A DNA stretch of 13,540 bases from an uncultured Bacteroidales bacterium. Lineage in GTDB: Bacteria > Bacteroidota > Bacteroidia > Bacteroidales > UBA932. The stretch is from positions 1 to 13,540 of the forward strand of contig CAMOVV010000008.1 of the NCBI GenBank assembly GCA_946627685.1, given 5' to 3'. Both the position numbers and the translations under genes were made by a program. This document shows positions 1 to 5,668 of the stretch, one piece after another; position 1 is the first letter of the stretch, and the number at the start of each line of letters is the position of its first letter. Below the pieces are notes generated by a model. It had not been told where the DNA came from. It did not search any database and saw only the letters and a list, made by a program, of their open reading frames with translations.

Positions 1-366
1 AAGAAAACAGTCATCTATTTCTATCCCAAAGACAATACGTCCGGCTGCACGGCCGAGGCCTGTTCCATCCGGGACAACTGGGAGGCTCTTCGTGCCGCCG
101 GGTACAACGTGGTCGGAGTCAGCAAGGATTCGGGAAAGTCCCATGCCGGGTTCGCCGCCAAGCATGCGCTGCCATTTACGCTCCTTGCCGATACGACCAG
201 GCAGATGCATGAGGCTTTCGGCGCCATAGGCGAGAAGAAAATGTATGGAAAAACCGTGCTGGGGACGCTTCGCCGCACGTTTATCTTTGACGAGAGAGGC
301 ATACTTGAGCGTATCATCGAGAAGGTGGACACCAGGAACGCCGCCAAACAGATTCTGGAGGGATAA
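1..366 (+). CDS. bcp: Peroxiredoxin, Bcp/PrxQ type (5' end missing)
   Basis: Thiol peroxidase that reduces hydrogen peroxide and organic hydroperoxides in the cytoplasm; the oxidised cysteine is then recycled by thioredoxin. The frame is open from the first base of the window, so the N-terminus lies outside it. The visible 121 residues begin with KKTVIYFYPKDNTSGCTAEAC, which is the PrxQ/Bcp active site: peroxidatic Cys at fragment residue 16 and a resolving Cys five residues later at 21, the spacing known from E. coli Bcp. The later segments (LPFTLLADTTRQMHEAFG; KTVLGTLRRTFIFDERG) fit the rest of the thioredoxin fold. The stop is TAA at 364-366. The next gene starts three bases later, so the two are probably co-transcribed. 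The family call is firm; physiological substrate is inferred from the family. Confidence 0.95.
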   Translation, partial: KKTVIYFYPKDNTSGCTAEACSIRDNWEALRAAGYNVVGVSKDSGKSHAGFAAKHALPFTLLADTTRQMHEAFGAIGEKKMYGKTVLGTLRRTFIFDERGILERIIEKVDTRNAAKQILEG

Positions 367-369
367 GCC

Positions 370-657
370 ATGTTCGATGTAACTCCTATCTCTGATATAA
401 CCGAAAACGGCGTCCGCAAGGCATCCTTCGCCACCTGCGGCATCACCTGTTCCGTGCAGATTGACATTGAAACGGAGGGAGACACCATCCGGCGCGTAAG
501 TTTTGTCAAAGGCTGCGACGGCAACACCAAGGGTGTGGCGCGCCTGTGCGAAGGCCGTAAAGTTCAGGATGTCATAGGCATACTGGAAGGTATCAACTGC
601 AAAGGCCGCGGCACCAGCTGCCCGGACCAGCTCGCCCGAGCCCTGAAACAGCTGTAA
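370..657 (+). CDS. TSCPD-domain protein (TIGR03905-like)
   Basis: Small 95-residue protein. I recognise the C-terminal TSCPD signature (GTSCPDQLARAL, about residues 82-93), after which the domain is named, and a CGITCSVQIDIE segment near residues 23-34. Cysteines lie at about residues 23, 27, 49, 60, 77 and 84, a number that hints at metal binding or redox chemistry, though this is inference. TSCPD domains occur alone in small proteins of anaerobes and at the C-terminus of some adenosylcobalamin-dependent ribonucleotide reductases; the stand-alone form has no established function that I know of. The ATG lies three bases after the peroxiredoxin stop (TAA-GCC-ATG), indicating co-transcription and probable reinitiation. 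No clear terminator follows directly; the sequence passes into the repeat-filled region. Confidence 0.85.
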   Translation: MFDVTPISDITENGVRKASFATCGITCSVQIDIETEGDTIRRVSFVKGCDGNTKGVARLCEGRKVQDVIGILEGINCKGRGTSCPDQLARALKQL

Positions 658-709
658 CTGCGGAGGGAACGGCATATCTTCGAGTCTTCGGCGACGACTG
701 CCCGTCTCC

Positions 710-752
710 TGCCACGACGCCAACCATTCGGCCTTTTCGTTGCTGTCGTGAC
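710..752 (+). repeat. REP-like 43-nt repeat, copy 1
   Basis: A 43-nt imperfect palindrome running from tgccacgacgcc to gctgtcgtgac. The outer arms (ccacgac / gtcgtg) pair, and an inner caac/gttg pair can extend the stem. Copy 2 at 976-1018 differs at a single base (position 740 T, C in copy 2). Here, as in copy 3, the element is followed within a few bases by a GATTCTT...CAGAATG element. Size, palindromy and intergenic placement fit a REP-type element, but the family name is not known to me. Confidence 0.8.
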
Positions 753-756
753 GTGA

Positions 757-780
757 GATTCTTCGCTGACGCTCAGAATG
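757..780 (+). repeat. Dispersed GATTCTT...CAGAATG repeat, copy 1
   Basis: 24 nt, gattcttcgctgacgctcagaatg in form, with imperfectly palindromic ends (ATTCT...AGAAT). It differs by one base from the copy at 1096-1119, and a shorter relative sits at 5690-5712. Its reverse complement resembles the CATTCTGAGCGAAGCGAAGAATC-type sequence that I recall as abundant in intergenic DNA of many bacteria. It follows REP-like copy 1 after four bases. Confidence 0.75.
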
Positions 781-837
781 GCAGGGGCGATGCCATGGAT
801 GACGGCCGGAGGAGCAGAAGTGCCCGGCAAGGAAAGT

Positions 838-872
838 GCTGCACGTACTCCAAAAAATGTAGTACGTGCAGC
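838..872 (+). repeat. Tandem palindrome, hairpin A
   Basis: Perfect 12-bp inverted repeat: gctgcacgtact (838-849) and agtacgtgcagc (861-872), separated by an 11-nt A-rich loop (ccaaaaaatgt). A run of six A follows the right arm. The same left arm plus ccaaaaaa recurs 52 bp downstream in hairpin B. It could be a mobile palindromic element, a transcription terminator read on the - strand, or a protein-binding site; the sequence does not decide. Confidence 0.85.
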
Positions 873-889
873 AAAAAAGGGGGTAAAAC

Positions 890-924
890 GCTGCACGTAC
901 TCCAAAAAAAGCAGTACGTGTAGC
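890..924 (+). repeat. Tandem palindrome, hairpin B
   Basis: Second copy of the palindrome: gctgcacgtact (890-901) and agtacgtgtagc (913-924), 11 of 12 pairs Watson-Crick and one G-T wobble, again with an 11-nt A-rich loop. It starts exactly 52 bp after hairpin A and is separated from it by 17 nt. The right arm of A (861-872) is also perfectly complementary to the left arm of B (890-901), so an alternative central hairpin with a 17-nt loop is possible. Confidence 0.85.
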
Positions 925-975
925 GGTTTTAAGGCGGACAGGTTTCAGCAATCCCCTGCGGGCCGCCTGTCCCCA

Positions 976-1018
976 TGCCACGACGCCAACCATTCGGCCT
1001 TTTCGCTGCTGTCGTGAC
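976..1018 (+). repeat. REP-like 43-nt repeat, copy 2
   Basis: Identical to copy 1 (710-752) except for one base in the gttgctg/gctgctg segment. It lies 266 bp from copy 1 start to start, and 72 bp before copy 3. Unlike copies 1 and 3 it is not followed by the GATTCTT element; the bases after it (agtgcttttcgataaac) are unrelated. Confidence 0.8.
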
Positions 1019-1047
1019 AGTGCTTTTCGATAAACTGCCATTTTCCC

Positions 1048-1090
1048 TGTCATGACGCCGACCGAACGCTACTTTCGTTGCTGTCGTGAC
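1048..1090 (+). repeat. REP-like 43-nt repeat, copy 3 (diverged, strongest stem)
   Basis: Same length and same ends as copies 1 and 2, but the middle has changed (gaccgaacgctactttcgttg). The outer stem is the best of the three: cctgtcatgac (1046-1056) against gtcgtgacagg (1083-1093), 11 bp with one G-T wobble. Inner cgac/gttg and cgaa/ttcg pairs are also possible. Conservation of pairing rather than of the loop sequence suggests that the folded form matters. Confidence 0.78.
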
Positions 1091-1095
1091 AGGAA

Positions 1096-1119
1096 GATTC
1101 TTCGCTGGCGCTCAGAATG
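1096..1119 (+). repeat. Dispersed GATTCTT...CAGAATG repeat, copy 2
   Basis: 24 nt identical to the copy at 757-780 except for one base (ctggcg instead of ctgacg). It follows REP-like copy 3 after five bases, as copy 1 follows REP-like copy 1 after four, so the two elements may form one composite unit. Confidence 0.75.
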
Positions 1120-1223
1120 ACCGGTAGGGCATTCAATGTGAGGATAATCAGTCGGGCTGCCAGGATAGTCAGGAGGCCTGTCGGGAAGGTATTTTCGATG
1201 GAATAGAGAGGAAAAAAAGGAGA

Positions 1224-1257
1224 TTGACTGCCGATTCACGAATCGGCAGTCAGTTTT
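1224..1257 (+). terminator. Strong hairpin, probable intrinsic terminator
   Basis: Perfect 11-bp stem gactgccgatt (1226-1236) / aatcggcagtc (1241-1251), extended by a T-A pair and a T-G wobble, closed by a 4-nt loop (cacg) and followed on the + strand by agTTTTcacgTTTT. On the - strand it is followed, seven bases later, by a run of seven T, so it could also work in that direction. No gene ends next to it: the nearest upstream + strand gene stops at 657. It may end a read-through transcript from that operon or an unrecognised small RNA. Confidence 0.55.
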
Positions 1258-1380
1258 CACGTTTTGACGGCCTTTTGTCAGGCAGAGTTCCTATTTTTGG
1301 ATGAACAGCGTGTGACCTTCCTTGAAGATGGTTCGCTCTTTCCTTGTTTTCAGAACGATTTAAATTAAAAATTTATCCTT
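1258..1380 (+). promoter_or_regulatory. Putative Bacteroidetes-type promoter and AT-rich leader
   Basis: The stretch between the terminator-like hairpin and the small protein contains TATTTTTG (1292-1299), an exact fit to the Bacteroidetes -7 consensus TAnnTTTG. TTTG motifs at 1263-1266 and 1274-1277 could serve as the -33 element, but their spacings (25 and 14 bp) are longer and shorter than I would expect, so the call is tentative. Transcription would begin near 1305, giving a leader of about 75 nt. The last 25 bases before the ATG are very AT-rich (aaattaaaaattt) and lack a Shine-Dalgarno site, as is common in Bacteroidetes. Confidence 0.4.
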
Positions 1381-1503
1381 ATGAAAGAATTTTATGAAGC
1401 GCCTCAGGTGCAGATGATTGAAATGAACCCCGAGGGCGTTCTGGCGCAGAGCTCGGGAACAGAAGGCAGCCGCGGAGGGTATCCGGCCGGCGGCGTATGG
1501 TAA
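1381..1503 (+). CDS. Small 40-residue protein, unknown function
   Basis: Short open frame of 40 codons ending in TAA, starting ATG after an AT-rich leader; an in-frame TAA at 1366-1368 excludes an upstream start. The product begins MKEFYEAPQVQMIEMNPEGV and ends in a Gly-rich tail, with GGYPAGGVW as its last nine residues. From memory, the N-terminal pattern (MK..Y..P....IE....GVLA) resembles a class of tiny, usually unannotated Bacteroidales proteins found beside surface lipoprotein or fimbrillin-type genes. No signal peptide, membrane segment or cysteine is present. The lipoprotein gene starts 31 bp later on the same strand with no terminator between, so an operon is likely. It could be a cytoplasmic regulator, an export partner or a precursor peptide; nothing in the sequence selects one. 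Confidence 0.65.
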   Translation: MKEFYEAPQVQMIEMNPEGVLAQSSGTEGSRGGYPAGGVW

Positions 1504-1534
1504 CAGCAAGTTTCAAACATTTAAACATGGGATT

Positions 1535-3277
1535 ATGAAAAGAGTTATATTCTATACTGCAGCTGCCTTGATGATGGCCGGAAGTGTCTTGACCGGCTGC
1601 TCGGGCGCTGAAGAAATGGCTGACGTGCAGCCAGAAACGCAGAAGACGTTCCGGATGAGCGTGAATGCCTCCAAGGGGGCGGACACCCGCACGCTGACGG
1701 ACGACGGCACCTCGCTCTCCGCCGCCTGGAACAGCACCGACGTCGTGGCTGTTTATAAAGGTGAAACGAAAGTGGGCGAACTGACCCCCGAGACGGCCGC
1801 GGCCACTTCCAAACTGACGGGAGAGGTGACCGGCGTCGAGGTGAATGACAATCTTGTCTTGAAGTTCGGCGTGGCCGATAATTATTCTGACCAGGACGGC
1901 ACCCTGGATGGAATCGACTCCACCTGCAACTATGCCGAAGCCGAAGTGACGGTGACTGAGATAGCGGGCGATGCCGTGACCACCACCGATGCCGCCTTCG
2001 AGAATAAGCAGAGCATTTTCAGGTTTTCAATCACCGACTATCAGGGAGACCCGCTCAGCGTGGTTAATCTCGTTATTTCAATTGCCGGCGTCACTGCCGT
2101 CACGGTGACTCCGTCGGAAGCGAGGAGCGAGCTTTATGTGGCTTTGCCCGCAGTGGCCGAAGCGTCAGACTTCCAATTCGATGCCACGTCCGGAACCGAA
2201 AATTATTCCTTTACTAAAAAGGACGCGACCGTCACGGCAGGCAAATTCTTCACTTCAAGCCTGAAAATGCAGAGAGTAAGGAATCTCTCTGCTTTGAGTG
2301 CCGAACTGGTGGCCCAGGACGGCGATATCCTCACCGGCACGGCTCCTTCCAACTATAAAATCTCCGTGGCGGACGGCGCGACCGTTACCCTTAAGGATGT
2401 TGACATCACCAGTTTCGACTCCGAAGGTCCCAAGTATGCGGGAATCAATTGCATCGGCGACGCCACTCTTTCAATCGAGGGTGAAAACCATGTCAAGGGA
2501 GCCAATAATGAGTGCTCCGGCATACATGTGCCGGAGGGTAAGACTCTGACCATCGAGGGCAGCGGAAAGCTCACTGCCGAGAGCAATGGCCACGGTGCAG
2601 GCATCGGAGCCGGCTACTATTGGGGCACTGCCGGGAATATCGTTATCAACAGCGGTGAAATCATCGCCATCGGAGGTGGTGATTGCGCAGGAATAGGCGG
2701 CGGTACCGAGAGGGCGTGCGGCGACATAACCATTAATGGAGGAGTAGTAACTGCGACTTCCAAATATGAAGCGGCGATAGGATGCGGTTATCATTCAAGA
2801 TGCGGGAAAATAACCATTACGGGCGGCACAGTCACGGCAACCGGAGGCGGCGGCGACGGCGGAGCCGGTATCGGCGCAGCTTATGAAAACGCTTCCTGCG
2901 GTGACATTACAATCAGCGGCGGCAACATCACGGCTACTGGAGGAAATCATAGCCCAGGTATCGGTTCGGGATATAGATCGAGTTCATGCGGCAACATCCT
3001 TAGTTCGGGAGGCACCGTCAAGGCAACCGGAGGCACCGATGCAGCCGGCATCGGTACGGGCTCGACCTGGTATCATGGCTATCAGTCCTCTTGTGGCAAC
3101 ATTACCATAACGGGAGGTACCGTCATAGCTACCAAAAAGGGAGCTGCCCATTATGATGTAGGCCCCGGCGAAGGAAGTAAGTACGGCCCTGGCAATTGCG
3201 GCACCGTAACCATCGGAGTCGGAATAGTCATCAAGGATGAAAATGGTGATTCCGCCACCATCTACGTCGCTCCCTGA
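1535..3277 (+). CDS. Surface lipoprotein: fimbrillin-like N-terminus plus Gly-rich beta-helix repeats
   Basis: 580-residue predicted lipoprotein. A basic-hydrophobic signal peptide ends in a lipobox (VLTGC) with the lipidated Cys at residue 22; the residues after it (SGAEEMAD) are acidic, as in Bacteroidetes lipoproteins sent to the cell surface. Residues about 38-250 have fimbrillin-family features: ADTRTLTDDGTSLSAAWNSTD, then a YVALPAV segment and a Lys-rich YSFTKKDATVTAGKFFTSSL stretch. From about residue 342 seven repeats of 28-35 residues follow, each of the form GG.V.ATGG...AGIG.G......CGDITI, predicted to form a parallel beta-helix. Similar repeats occur in proteins annotated as carbohydrate-binding, mainly from Gram-positives. 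Six of the seven repeats carry a Cys-Gly. A role in adhesion or glycan binding is inference. The gene ends 14 bp from a convergent gene. Confidence 0.85.
   Translation: MKRVIFYTAAALMMAGSVLTGCSGAEEMADVQPETQKTFRMSVNASKGADTRTLTDDGTSLSAAWNSTDVVAVYKGETKVGELTPETAAATSKLTGEVTGVEVNDNLVLKFGVADNYSDQDGTLDGIDSTCNYAEAEVTVTEIAGDAVTTTDAAFENKQSIFRFSITDYQGDPLSVVNLVISIAGVTAVTVTPSEARSELYVALPAVAEASDFQFDATSGTENYSFTKKDATVTAGKFFTSSLKMQRVRNLSALSAELVAQDGDILTGTAPSNYKISVADGATVTLKDVDITSFDSEGPKYAGINCIGDATLSIEGENHVKGANNECSGIHVPEGKTLTIEGSGKLTAESNGHGAGIGAGYYWGTAGNIVINSGEIIAIGGGDCAGIGGGTERACGDITINGGVVTATSKYEAAIGCGYHSRCGKITITGGTVTATGGGGDGGAGIGAAYENASCGDITISGGNITATGGNHSPGIGSGYRSSSCGNILSSGGTVKATGGTDAAGIGTGSTWYHGYQSSCGNITITGGTVIATKKGAAHYDVGPGEGSKYGPGNCGTVTIGVGIVIKDENGDSATIYVAP
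2558..3230 (+). repeat. Seven Gly-rich protein repeats with a conserved Cys
   Basis: Internal repeat array within the lipoprotein, residues about 342-565. Each unit starts at a GG.[VI].AT strand, passes a loop with AGIG.G, and ends with CG[DKN]ITI. Units 2 to 7 carry the Cys-Gly (RACG, SRCG, ASCG, SSCG, SSCG, GNCG); unit 1 has TAG in its place. Unit 6 has an insertion (STWYHGYQ) in the loop, and unit 7 has lost the AGIG core (YDVGPGEG), as expected for a capping coil. Units are diverged in DNA sequence, so the array is not a recent tandem expansion. Confidence 0.8.
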
Positions 3278-3291
3278 CGCCTTCTTCCTTT

Positions 3292-4356
3292 CTACCCCTC
3301 CACCCCTTTGAGGCAGGTGAAGGCGGCGTCTGCATCGGGAAGGCAGTCAAGATGCCATACCGGCACGGTCATCGCGATTTTTTCGACTGTGGAAGATACG
3401 CCTCTTTCCATCGCCTTGTCCCATTTTATCGATGAGGCCGAAGGGAGGATAGCAGCGTAGGCGTCGAGACCTTTCAGGCGTGTAATTTTGTTCACAGGTG
3501 CCTGTGAGAGGCGTACGACAGCCCTCACAGGCACTTCTATATTGCGGTAGCAAGGGGTTTTCCCGCTCCAGGGGGTGCCGTAAACGTGCAGGGAACCGTC
3601 TTCGGCGAACCTTAGCACGGGGTTGTCGTCGTTAATTTGGTCGCAGCCTTCCACGTTTTCCAGCCATAGCCTGCTGTGGGTGCTTTTTCCGGTTCCGCTG
3701 GTGCCGAGGAAGAGGCAGGCCTTCCCGTTATGCCTCACCACGGATGAATGCATGAGCAGCCCTCCTTTTGTGGCGGAAACGGCTGTGTACATTATCATTA
3801 TGGCGGTCGTTACCTGCATGAGGGTGGCGTAGGAGCCTGCGCCGGCCTGCGGGAAAAATTCTCCGCTTCGGAAGTCTTCGCTGACCGTGAAGGTGCTGTG
3901 GGCTCTCCCCGCAGAGTGTTCGAACAGGAAGATGTATTCTTTCCCTTTTCTGTATATGGAGTAGAACGGGGGCATGTCTTCCTCCCTGAGAATCAGTTCA
4001 AGACCTTCTTTCCCTTCCATGAGGGAGATTATTCCGGGGGTCTCCTCTTCCCGGAGGGTAAGGATGAAGTCAGGGGTGGAGGAGTCCTTCGCCTCGAAGG
4101 GGGCATACTGGGAGAGGTCGAGGGTTCGGTTGTCCATGCCTTCGGGAAATTCGGACCTTCCGGTGACGAAGGTCCTTGCTGGAATATCGTCTCCGGCCCT
4201 CACGGGAGGAATTGAAAGGGGAGAGAGGCCTTCGGCAGCCGTTTTTATCCTTTCCGCGACGGCGGGGGTATAATTCATTTCCCTCCAGGGGGCTTCCATG
4301 CGCAGGCGGAAGGTGACTCCCGCTACCGTAAAGTCCTTTGATGTAATTCTGTTCAT
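3292..4356 (-). CDS. HPr-kinase-like P-loop protein
   Basis: 354 residues. The C-terminal half has the fold signature of the HPr kinase / PEP carboxykinase-like group: a Walker A loop GTSGTGKST (residues 218-226) preceded by LLMHSSVV (His203), then an acidic DQINDDNP motif (239-246) and YGTPWSGK (259-266). The N-terminal 190 residues have no motif I recognise. It lacks the N-terminal domain and overall length pattern of genuine HprK, so HPr is not an assured substrate. Related HprK-like proteins occur in some peptide-modification (RiPP) clusters, where a lasso-peptide kinase of this type phosphorylates a serine; no other RiPP enzyme is visible here. The start overlaps the truB stop by four bases (ATGA), implying coupled translation. 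Last gene of the - strand run; its stop lies 14 bp from the convergent lipoprotein gene. Confidence 0.75.
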   Translation of the reverse strand: MNRITSKDFTVAGVTFRLRMEAPWREMNYTPAVAERIKTAAEGLSPLSIPPVRAGDDIPARTFVTGRSEFPEGMDNRTLDLSQYAPFEAKDSSTPDFILTLREEETPGIISLMEGKEGLELILREEDMPPFYSIYRKGKEYIFLFEHSAGRAHSTFTVSEDFRSGEFFPQAGAGSYATLMQVTTAIMIMYTAVSATKGGLLMHSSVVRHNGKACLFLGTSGTGKSTHSRLWLENVEGCDQINDDNPVLRFAEDGSLHVYGTPWSGKTPCYRNIEVPVRAVVRLSQAPVNKITRLKGLDAYAAILPSASSIKWDKAMERGVSSTVEKIAMTVPVWHLDCLPDADAAFTCLKGVEG

Positions 4357-5228
4357 GTCGTTTGTCCGTTTGAGAGCAAAAGCGCGGCTTCTTCGATTGA
4401 AAGGGCGTTTTCCACCCGGAAGTCTCCGCTGCGGGTGCGCCTGAGGCTGTGGAGATGGGCTCCGCTGCCGAGGGCTTCACCGATGTCCCGGGCCAGGGCC
4501 CTGATGTATGTTCCTTTCGAGCAGACCACCCTCACATCCGCCTTCGGCAGGCCCAGGGAGGAGTTGTCCGTAACGTTTATTCTCTCTTTCCCTTCCGCGG
4601 AGCCTGCGGCCTTGCCGGCGTCCGGGGCTGAAGGCTGTCCCGGGGTGAAGGAGAGGAGTTCGATTTCCCGGATGGTGATTGTCTGTGTGGAGAGAAGGGA
4701 GGTGTCTTCATGGCGGAAGGGGAGCCCTTCGCGAAGGGCTTTCTTATACTCCTTTCTCGCCATCTCATAGGCCCTTACCCCGTCCACGGACTTGGCCGAG
4801 AAAAGGGGGGCGACCTGGCTCTGCTCGCCGATGAAGCCTTCCAGGGCTTCTTCCAGGGTCTTTTCGCTCACCCCGTCCACGGGATAGAGGCAGTCGATAT
4901 CTTTTTCGAGGTCGTAGGAAGGGGTGGTGGCTCCGAAGCTGATGCCCGCCACATATTCCTTTTCGTGCCTTTGGAACTCTTCCGCCATCTTCGTGGCCTT
5001 TCCGATGCACACCAGAAGCACTCCAGTTGCGAGCGGGTCGAGGGTGCCGGCATGGCCCACCTTCAGGTTTTTCTTGCCGAAATGCCTGATTGCGGCATAC
5101 TTGATTTTCCTTATCACGTCTGCGGAGGTCCACCTGTAGGGCTTGTCCACGGGGATGACGATACCTTCAGGATATTCTTCTATATCCCTCCCGATTCCCC
5201 CTTTGAACCTTCCGTCGGCGATGAGCAT
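4353..5228 (-). CDS. truB: tRNA pseudouridine-55 synthase TruB
   Basis: Converts U55 in the T-loop of tRNAs to pseudouridine. With the start at 5228 (MLIADGRFKG) the protein has 291 residues. The family motif GHAGTLDPLATGVL carries the catalytic Asp at residue 64, and KEY.AGISFGATTPSYD (about 90-106), QVAPLFSAKSVDGVRAYE (138-155) and CSKGTYIRALARDIG (236-250) are further TruB blocks. The frame is open upstream to 5477, but that part overlaps rpiB and has no family match, so I reject it; the chosen ATG sits eight bases after the rpiB stop. A Pro/Ala/Gly-rich insertion at about 196-231 precedes the SKGTYIR block. The protein ends soon after the core, so the C-terminal PUA domain of E. coli TruB appears to be missing. 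Confidence 0.95.
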   Translation of the reverse strand: MLIADGRFKGGIGRDIEEYPEGIVIPVDKPYRWTSADVIRKIKYAAIRHFGKKNLKVGHAGTLDPLATGVLLVCIGKATKMAEEFQRHEKEYVAGISFGATTPSYDLEKDIDCLYPVDGVSEKTLEEALEGFIGEQSQVAPLFSAKSVDGVRAYEMARKEYKKALREGLPFRHEDTSLLSTQTITIREIELLSFTPGQPSAPDAGKAAGSAEGKERINVTDNSSLGLPKADVRVVCSKGTYIRALARDIGEALGSGAHLHSLRRTRSGDFRVENALSIEEAALLLSNGQTT

Positions 5229-5236
5229 GCAACCCC

Positions 5237-5668
5237 TTATTTTACAGGGATTTTCTCGATTCTGCGAAGGTGCCTTCCCCCGTCGAAGGGAGTCGTGAGC
5301 CAGGTGTCGGTTATCCTTATCGCCATCCTCAGGGAGATGAACCTTGCAGGCATCACCAGGACGTTGGCGTTGTTGTGGGCCTTCACCAGGCGGCCTATTT
5401 CGCTGTTCCATGCGAGGCCCGCGCGGATTCCGGGATGATGGTTGAGGGTGATGGCCATGCCGTTGCCTGTGCCGCACATTGCTATTCCCGCATCCACGTT
5501 TCCGGCTTCCACGGCCTTTGCAAGGGGATGGGCGAAGTCGGGGTAGTCAACGCTGACTTCGCTCCCGGTGCCGAAATCCACCACCTCGTGGCCCAGGCGG
5601 CGCAGGTGGGCGGCAATTTTCAGTTTGTATTCGTATGCGGCGTGGTCGTTTGCTATTCCTATTTTCAT
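5237..5668 (-). CDS. rpiB: Ribose-5-phosphate isomerase B
   Basis: Interconverts ribose 5-phosphate and ribulose 5-phosphate in the pentose phosphate pathway (RpiB/LacAB family). 143 residues, close to the usual family length. It has the N-terminal IANDHAAYEYK phosphate-binding segment (Asp8, His9), the CGTGNGM motif with the predicted catalytic Cys at residue 65, and the HNNANVL block (His98). The start is ATG at 5668 after an A-rich stretch (aaaataaaacatctaaaaac on the coding strand), and no other start is better placed. Upstream is a 52-bp gap containing a dispersed repeat; downstream, truB follows after eight bases. Confidence 0.96.
   Translation of the reverse strand: MKIGIANDHAAYEYKLKIAAHLRRLGHEVVDFGTGSEVSVDYPDFAHPLAKAVEAGNVDAGIAMCGTGNGMAITLNHHPGIRAGLAWNSEIGRLVKAHNNANVLVMPARFISLRMAIRITDTWLTTPFDGGRHLRRIEKIPVK

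Larger units (their letters stand above)
658..1223. other. Intergenic region filled with palindromic repeats
   Basis: I see no convincing gene in this stretch. Short open frames exist on both strands (for example 564-905 minus, 778-1017 plus and 1069-1260 minus), but their translations are made of the repeats themselves, including the CHSERS/HSERQRR-like strings typical of translated intergenic repeats. It holds three 43-nt REP-like copies, two GATTCTT...CAGAATG copies and two tandem hairpins, listed separately. From about 1125 to 1220 the sequence is less repetitive, with a purine-rich tract (gaggaaaaaaaggag) just before the terminator-like hairpin. Confidence 0.75.

Noticed and set aside
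658..710. Terminator directly after the TSCPD gene
   Set aside because: Only a weak agtc/gact pairing is visible and there is no T-run.
564..905. 113-codon frame on the - strand
   Set aside because: It overlaps the TSCPD gene and then translates the palindromic repeats; no protein signature.
710..1090. CRISPR array from three similar repeats
   Set aside because: Only three copies, one diverged, with irregular start-to-start distances of 266 and 72 bp, filled partly by other repeats. No cas gene is in view.
1069..1260. 63-codon frame on the - strand
   Set aside because: Its translation consists of repeat-derived strings (for example GHSERQRRIF) and the terminator hairpin.
3278..3291. Dedicated terminator between the two convergent genes
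   Set aside because: The spacer is 14 bp with no hairpin; any termination signal would have to lie within the coding regions.
5229..5477. N-terminal extension of the truB frame
   Set aside because: It overlaps the rpiB coding region by 240 bases in another frame and its Arg/Pro-rich translation has no TruB similarity. The ATG at 5228 is better placed.
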